This document shows positions 7,901-9,367 of a DNA stretch of 9,367 nt, piece after piece; position 1 is the stretch's first letter; each line of letters opens with the position of its first letter. Below the pieces are notes generated by a model that was not told where the DNA came from, ran no database searches, and saw only the letters and a program-made list of their open reading frames with translations. The translations under genes were made by a program, and so were the position numbers. This DNA comes from Nitrosomonas sp. (lineage in GTDB: Bacteria; Pseudomonadota; Gammaproteobacteria; Burkholderiales; Nitrosomonadaceae): positions 1 through 9,367 of the forward strand of contig JAOULU010000047.1 of NCBI GenBank assembly GCA_029881855.1, in the 5' to 3' direction.

Positions 7901-8642
7901 CATGTTGAAGAAAATTGTTGACCAAAAATGGTTGAGCGCTAATGCCGTGATTGGTTTGTTTCCAGCCAATTCTGTGGGTGATGATATCGAAATCTACACG
8001 GATCAATCCCGTAGTAAGATTGCCATGACCTACCACTGCCTACGCCAACAAACAGTTAAACCTACCGGGCGCCCTAATCGAAGTTTGTCAGATTTTATTG
8101 CGCCTAAAGAGACAGGTGTTAAAGACTTTATCGGTTTGTTTGCTGTTGGTGCTGGGTTTGGTATTGATGAGCGGGTTAAAGCATTTGAAGATGCTAATGA
8201 TGACTATAGTGCAATTGTGCTCAAAGCGCTGGCTGACCGTTTGGCAGAGGCGTTTGCTGAGCATATGCATATGCGTGTACGGCGTGAATTCTGGGGGTAT
8301 GCTAAGGATGAAGTTTTGGACAATGAACAAATGATTAAAGAAGAATATCTTGGCATCCGCCCAGCACCGGGTTATCCAGCTTGCCCTGATCATACTGAAA
8401 AGGGGCCTTTATTTGAACTATTGGATGCAACTAAAAATGCAGGTATCGTTGTTACTGAATCCTATGCTATGGTACCGACCGCAGCTGTTTCTGGATTCTA
8501 TTTTGCACATCCAGATTCAACTTTTTTTGCGGTCGGAAAAATTGGTAAGGATCAGGTGGAAGATTATGCCCAGCGCAAAGGTTGGACAATGGATGAGGCG
8601 GAAAAATGGCTGGCGCCTGTCTTGGCGTATGAACGTACATGA
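4929..8642 (+). CDS. metH: cobalamin-dependent methionine synthase
   Basis: MetH transfers a methyl group from 5-methyltetrahydrofolate through cob(I)alamin to homocysteine, giving methionine. The 1237 residues contain all four modules of the E. coli enzyme (1227). The homocysteine domain (about 15-330) has zinc ligands C249 (GINCALG) and C314/C315 ([10 protein letters not shown]). The pterin-binding domain (about 355-615) includes [11 protein letters not shown] and [10 protein letters not shown]. The cobalamin module (about 650-895) has cap and Rossmann parts, with DVHDIGKN and H767 as the lower axial cobalt ligand, then SGLITPSL and GGATTS. The reactivation domain (about 920-1237) has [15 protein letters not shown] with R1144 and Y1149, the S-adenosylmethionine contacts. 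Nothing is missing, so the organism should need or make B12 and need the reductive activation partner. No in-frame start lies upstream, because a stop sits at 4914-4916. The Shine-Dalgarno is weak (AAGA only). No cobalamin or SAH riboswitch fits the 70-bp leader. Confidence 0.98.
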   Translation: MNRNTRTALLEDLFPRRILILDGAMGTMIQTFKLEEADFRGERFTDFTHELKGNNDLLTLTRPEIIRSIHTGYLEAGADIIETNTFNANAASMADYHLQDLVYELNCSAAKLACEAAQEVEAKNPDKPRFVAGVIGPTTKTASISPDVNDPGFRGITFDQLVVDYTESIRGLVDGGVDILLVETIFDSLNSKAALFAIDQFFDDHDIRLPIMISVTITDASGRTLSGQTPEAFWNSISHTRPLSVGINCALGAELMRPYIEELANVADVYTSVHPNAGLPNPLSDTGYDETPEYTAKQIKDFAQSGFVNIVGGCCGTTPPHIKAIADAVSDIKPRKIPDIPKKLRLSGLEPLNIGDDSLFVNVGERTNVTGSRAFARLILNDKYAEALDVARNQVENGAQIIDINMDEAMLDSQKAMVTFLNLVAAEPDICKVPIMLDSSKWSVIEAGLKCVQGKAVINSISMKEGEAEFIKYAKLARRYGAAVIVMAFDEIGQADTMARKIEICSRSYEILVNQVGFPPEDIIFDPNIFAIATGIDEHNNYGVDFIEATRIIKETLPFAKISGGVSNVSFSFRGNEPIREAIHTAFLYHAVKAGMTMGIVNAGQLGVYSDIPAELLEKVEDVLLNRRDDATERLVDFAENFKGKKKEQTEDLAWRDEPLQQRITHALVRGISTYIVEDTEAARLEIDQAGGRPIQVIEGPLMDGMSVVGDLFGAGKMFLPQVVKSARVMKQAVAHLLPFIEAEKKLSGDNKPKGKIVIATVKGDVHDIGKNIVTVVLQCNNYEVVNMGVMVPCAQILEMAKKENADIIGLSGLITPSLEEMTHVAKEMQREGYTIPLLIGGATTSRVHTAVKIAPHYDGPVVWVPDASRAVGVCSNLMSDDQQAEYVQGLEAEYEKVRTQHKNKKGPSKILPIVEARANAYKIDWQNYSVHEPALIGVRTLNNYPLEKIAPAIDWTPFFQAWELAGRYPAILEDEVVGETATNLFHDAQIMLKKIVDQKWLSANAVIGLFPANSVGDDIEIYTDQSRSKIAMTYHCLRQQTVKPTGRPNRSLSDFIAPKETGVKDFIGLFAVGAGFGIDERVKAFEDANDDYSAIVLKALADRLAEAFAEHMHMRVRREFWGYAKDEVLDNEQMIKEEYLGIRPAPGYPACPDHTEKGPLFELLDATKNAGIVVTESYAMVPTAAVSGFYFAHPDSTFFAVGKIGKDQVEDYAQRKGWTMDEAEKWLAPVLAYERT

Positions 8643-8670
8643 TATGTTGATGGCCAATCTCTGAATGATT

Positions 8671-8676
8671 AAGAGG
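8671..8676 (+). promoter_or_regulatory. Shine-Dalgarno AAGAGG that sets the start of the small gene after metH
   Basis: AAGAGG lies five bases before ATG 8682. A GTG at 8676 is in the same frame but overlaps the last base of this motif, so it cannot use it. The ATG is therefore the likely start. Confidence 0.7.
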
Positions 8677-8681
8677 TGAAT

Positions 8682-8960
8682 ATGAGTCTTTTAGACAAAG
8701 CAAAAGTATTATCGGATAAGATTGCCGAGAAAACCGTTGAGTTCAGCAGTGATGAAGTTATTGCAGAAACTATAATTAAGGCAGTTGATAAACAAGAAAA
8801 GGTCAATGCGATCTTGAAAGTGCGCGGTTCAAATTATCGCGTTAGCAGTCTTAATTTATCGATGGGGATTCCGCCGGGTGTTTCTTTTGGTATCCGGCGT
8901 GTTAAGGAAGATAGAGAAAATGAAGAGGGTGAGGCGCTTGATAAGCCGCCTGTGAAGTAA
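8682..8960 (+). CDS. small hypothetical protein downstream of metH
   Basis: I do not recognise the family. The start ATG 8682 gives 92 residues beginning MSLLDKAKVLSDKIAEK; an in-frame GTG at 8676 would add two. Residues 1-47 look like two amphipathic helices rich in K, E, A, I and V (LLDKAKVLSDKIAEKTVEF and SDEVIAETIIKAVDKQEKVNAIL). Residues 49-74 look like a beta strand pair around GIPPGVSFGIRR (62-73). The tail (75-92) is charged and probably disordered. No cysteine, signal peptide or membrane segment is present, so it should be a soluble cytoplasmic protein. It has a good ribosome site and lies 39 bp after metH with no terminator between, so co-transcription is likely. Codon use resembles its neighbours. 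That it is a real gene is well supported; its role is open. Confidence 0.75.
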   Translation: MSLLDKAKVLSDKIAEKTVEFSSDEVIAETIIKAVDKQEKVNAILKVRGSNYRVSSLNLSMGIPPGVSFGIRRVKEDRENEEGEALDKPPVK

Positions 8961-9244
8961 TGATCATTAGGATCGTGCATCTGTTTGCTTTATTCTCGTT
9001 TCTTGCCAATTGCCATAGATAACACGTAGCAAACGTGACCTGAGTGGTTTTTGCAATGAACGCCTCAATCATTTGATTGCATGGGAATTGAGAAAACAGA
9101 CGCTGGAGTGGTAATTCTCTTATACCGATTCACAGTTTATGTTTATCATGTCATTATTTTAGTAATAGTTAGTACATTATTCTTTTTTTAAATAGAGACA
9201 GTTGTTTTTGTTTTTCTCATCTGGCTACTCGAAGAAAGAATGTC
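8961..9244. other. 284-bp spacer with inverted repeats, no gene seen
   Basis: No convincing reading frame occurs on either strand. The left half contains two compact inverted repeats: CACGT-AGCAA-ACGTG (9023-9037) and CAATCA-TT-TGATTG (9066-9079). Around the second, alternative arms exist: CTCAAT 9064-9069 with ATTGAG 9087-9092, and TGCAAT near 9052-9057 with ATTGCA 9077-9082. A T run at 9048-9052 follows the first hairpin after 10 bases, which is too far for a clear terminator. The right half (about 9120-9210) is very AT-rich and probably holds the promoter of the next gene, but I cannot pick one pair of boxes with confidence. Confidence 0.5.
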
Positions 9245-9367
9245 ATGCATAATGCAGTCAATATGAAGATTCTGATATTAGATGATGATGTTTTTATACT
9301 TAAGCTGCTGACTCGTATGCTTAAGGGTCAAGGTTTTAAATCAGTTGAATCTTGTGACAATGGTTCA
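9245..9367 (+). CDS. response-regulator receiver domain, 5' end only
   Basis: Forty-one codons are visible before the window ends, reading MHNAVNMKILILDDDV and on. ILILDDDVFILKLLTRMLKGQGF is the first strand, acidic pocket and first helix of a CheY-like receiver: D14 and D15 are the metal-binding pair, and the phospho-acceptor aspartate would lie outside the window. Receivers accept a phosphoryl group from a sensor kinase and pass the signal to an output domain. The output domain, and so the target, cannot be seen. I chose ATG 9245 because AAGAAAG (9232-9238) lies six bases before it, whereas the next ATG (9263) has no ribosome site. If 9263 is used, the protein begins MKILILDDD, a common receiver start. 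It is separated from the upstream gene by 284 bp, so it is probably a separate transcription unit. Confidence 0.85.
   Translation, partial: MHNAVNMKILILDDDVFILKLLTRMLKGQGFKSVESCDNGS

Noticed and set aside
8676..8681. GTG at 8676 as the start of the small gene after metH
   Set aside because: It overlaps the Shine-Dalgarno motif that is well placed for ATG 8682.
5789..8703. Several open frames on both strands overlapping metH
   Set aside because: They lie inside or opposite an intact, fully recognisable metH and show no family motifs; their compositions look like out-of-frame translation.
1..9367. CRISPR array, toxin-antitoxin pair, intact transposase or defence system
   Set aside because: No spaced identical repeats, transposase motifs or effector domains appear on either strand.

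Overview
The window reads as chromosomal core sequence of an AT-leaning betaproteobacterium. The gene order aroQ, accB, accC, prmA followed by an 'MALVT-CPxCG' zinc-ribbon/DUF3426 membrane protein is typical of that class. The protein styles and moderate GC make a Nitrosomonas-like ammonia oxidiser my best guess, but this is inference from memory of the families, not a database match.

Layout. Positions 1-187 are AT-rich and hold no clear gene. They contain a 12-bp tandem repeat and a possible minus-strand terminator, and may be a decayed integration flank. A tRNA-Thr(CGU) with encoded CCA lies on the minus strand at 188-263, with a good promoter upstream of it. Everything else is on the plus strand. 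aroQ (465-920) is followed by a 208-bp spacer with a perfect palindrome, a tandem 10-bp repeat and a likely promoter. Then come accB (1129-1605), accC (1673-3028), prmA (3062-3979) and a zinc-ribbon/DUF3426 protein (4043-4858), with gaps of 33-67 bp that suit one transcript. metH (4929-8642) follows a 70-bp gap with its own -10 element. A 92-residue protein I do not recognise (8682-8960) sits 39 bp behind metH. A 284-bp spacer then leads to the first 41 codons of a response-regulator receiver domain, which runs off the right edge.

How the genes work together. AroQ serves the shikimate pathway. AccB and AccC are the biotin carrier and biotin carboxylase of acetyl-CoA carboxylase, the committed step of fatty-acid synthesis. 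PrmA trimethylates ribosomal protein L11 using S-adenosylmethionine. MetH makes the methionine from which that cofactor is formed. The zinc-ribbon membrane protein has no established role, nor does the small protein after metH.

I found no CRISPR array, toxin-antitoxin pair, intact mobile element, known riboswitch or defence system. The main leads are the unrecognised small gene downstream of metH, the structured accB upstream region, the odd metH leader and the flank of the tRNA gene.
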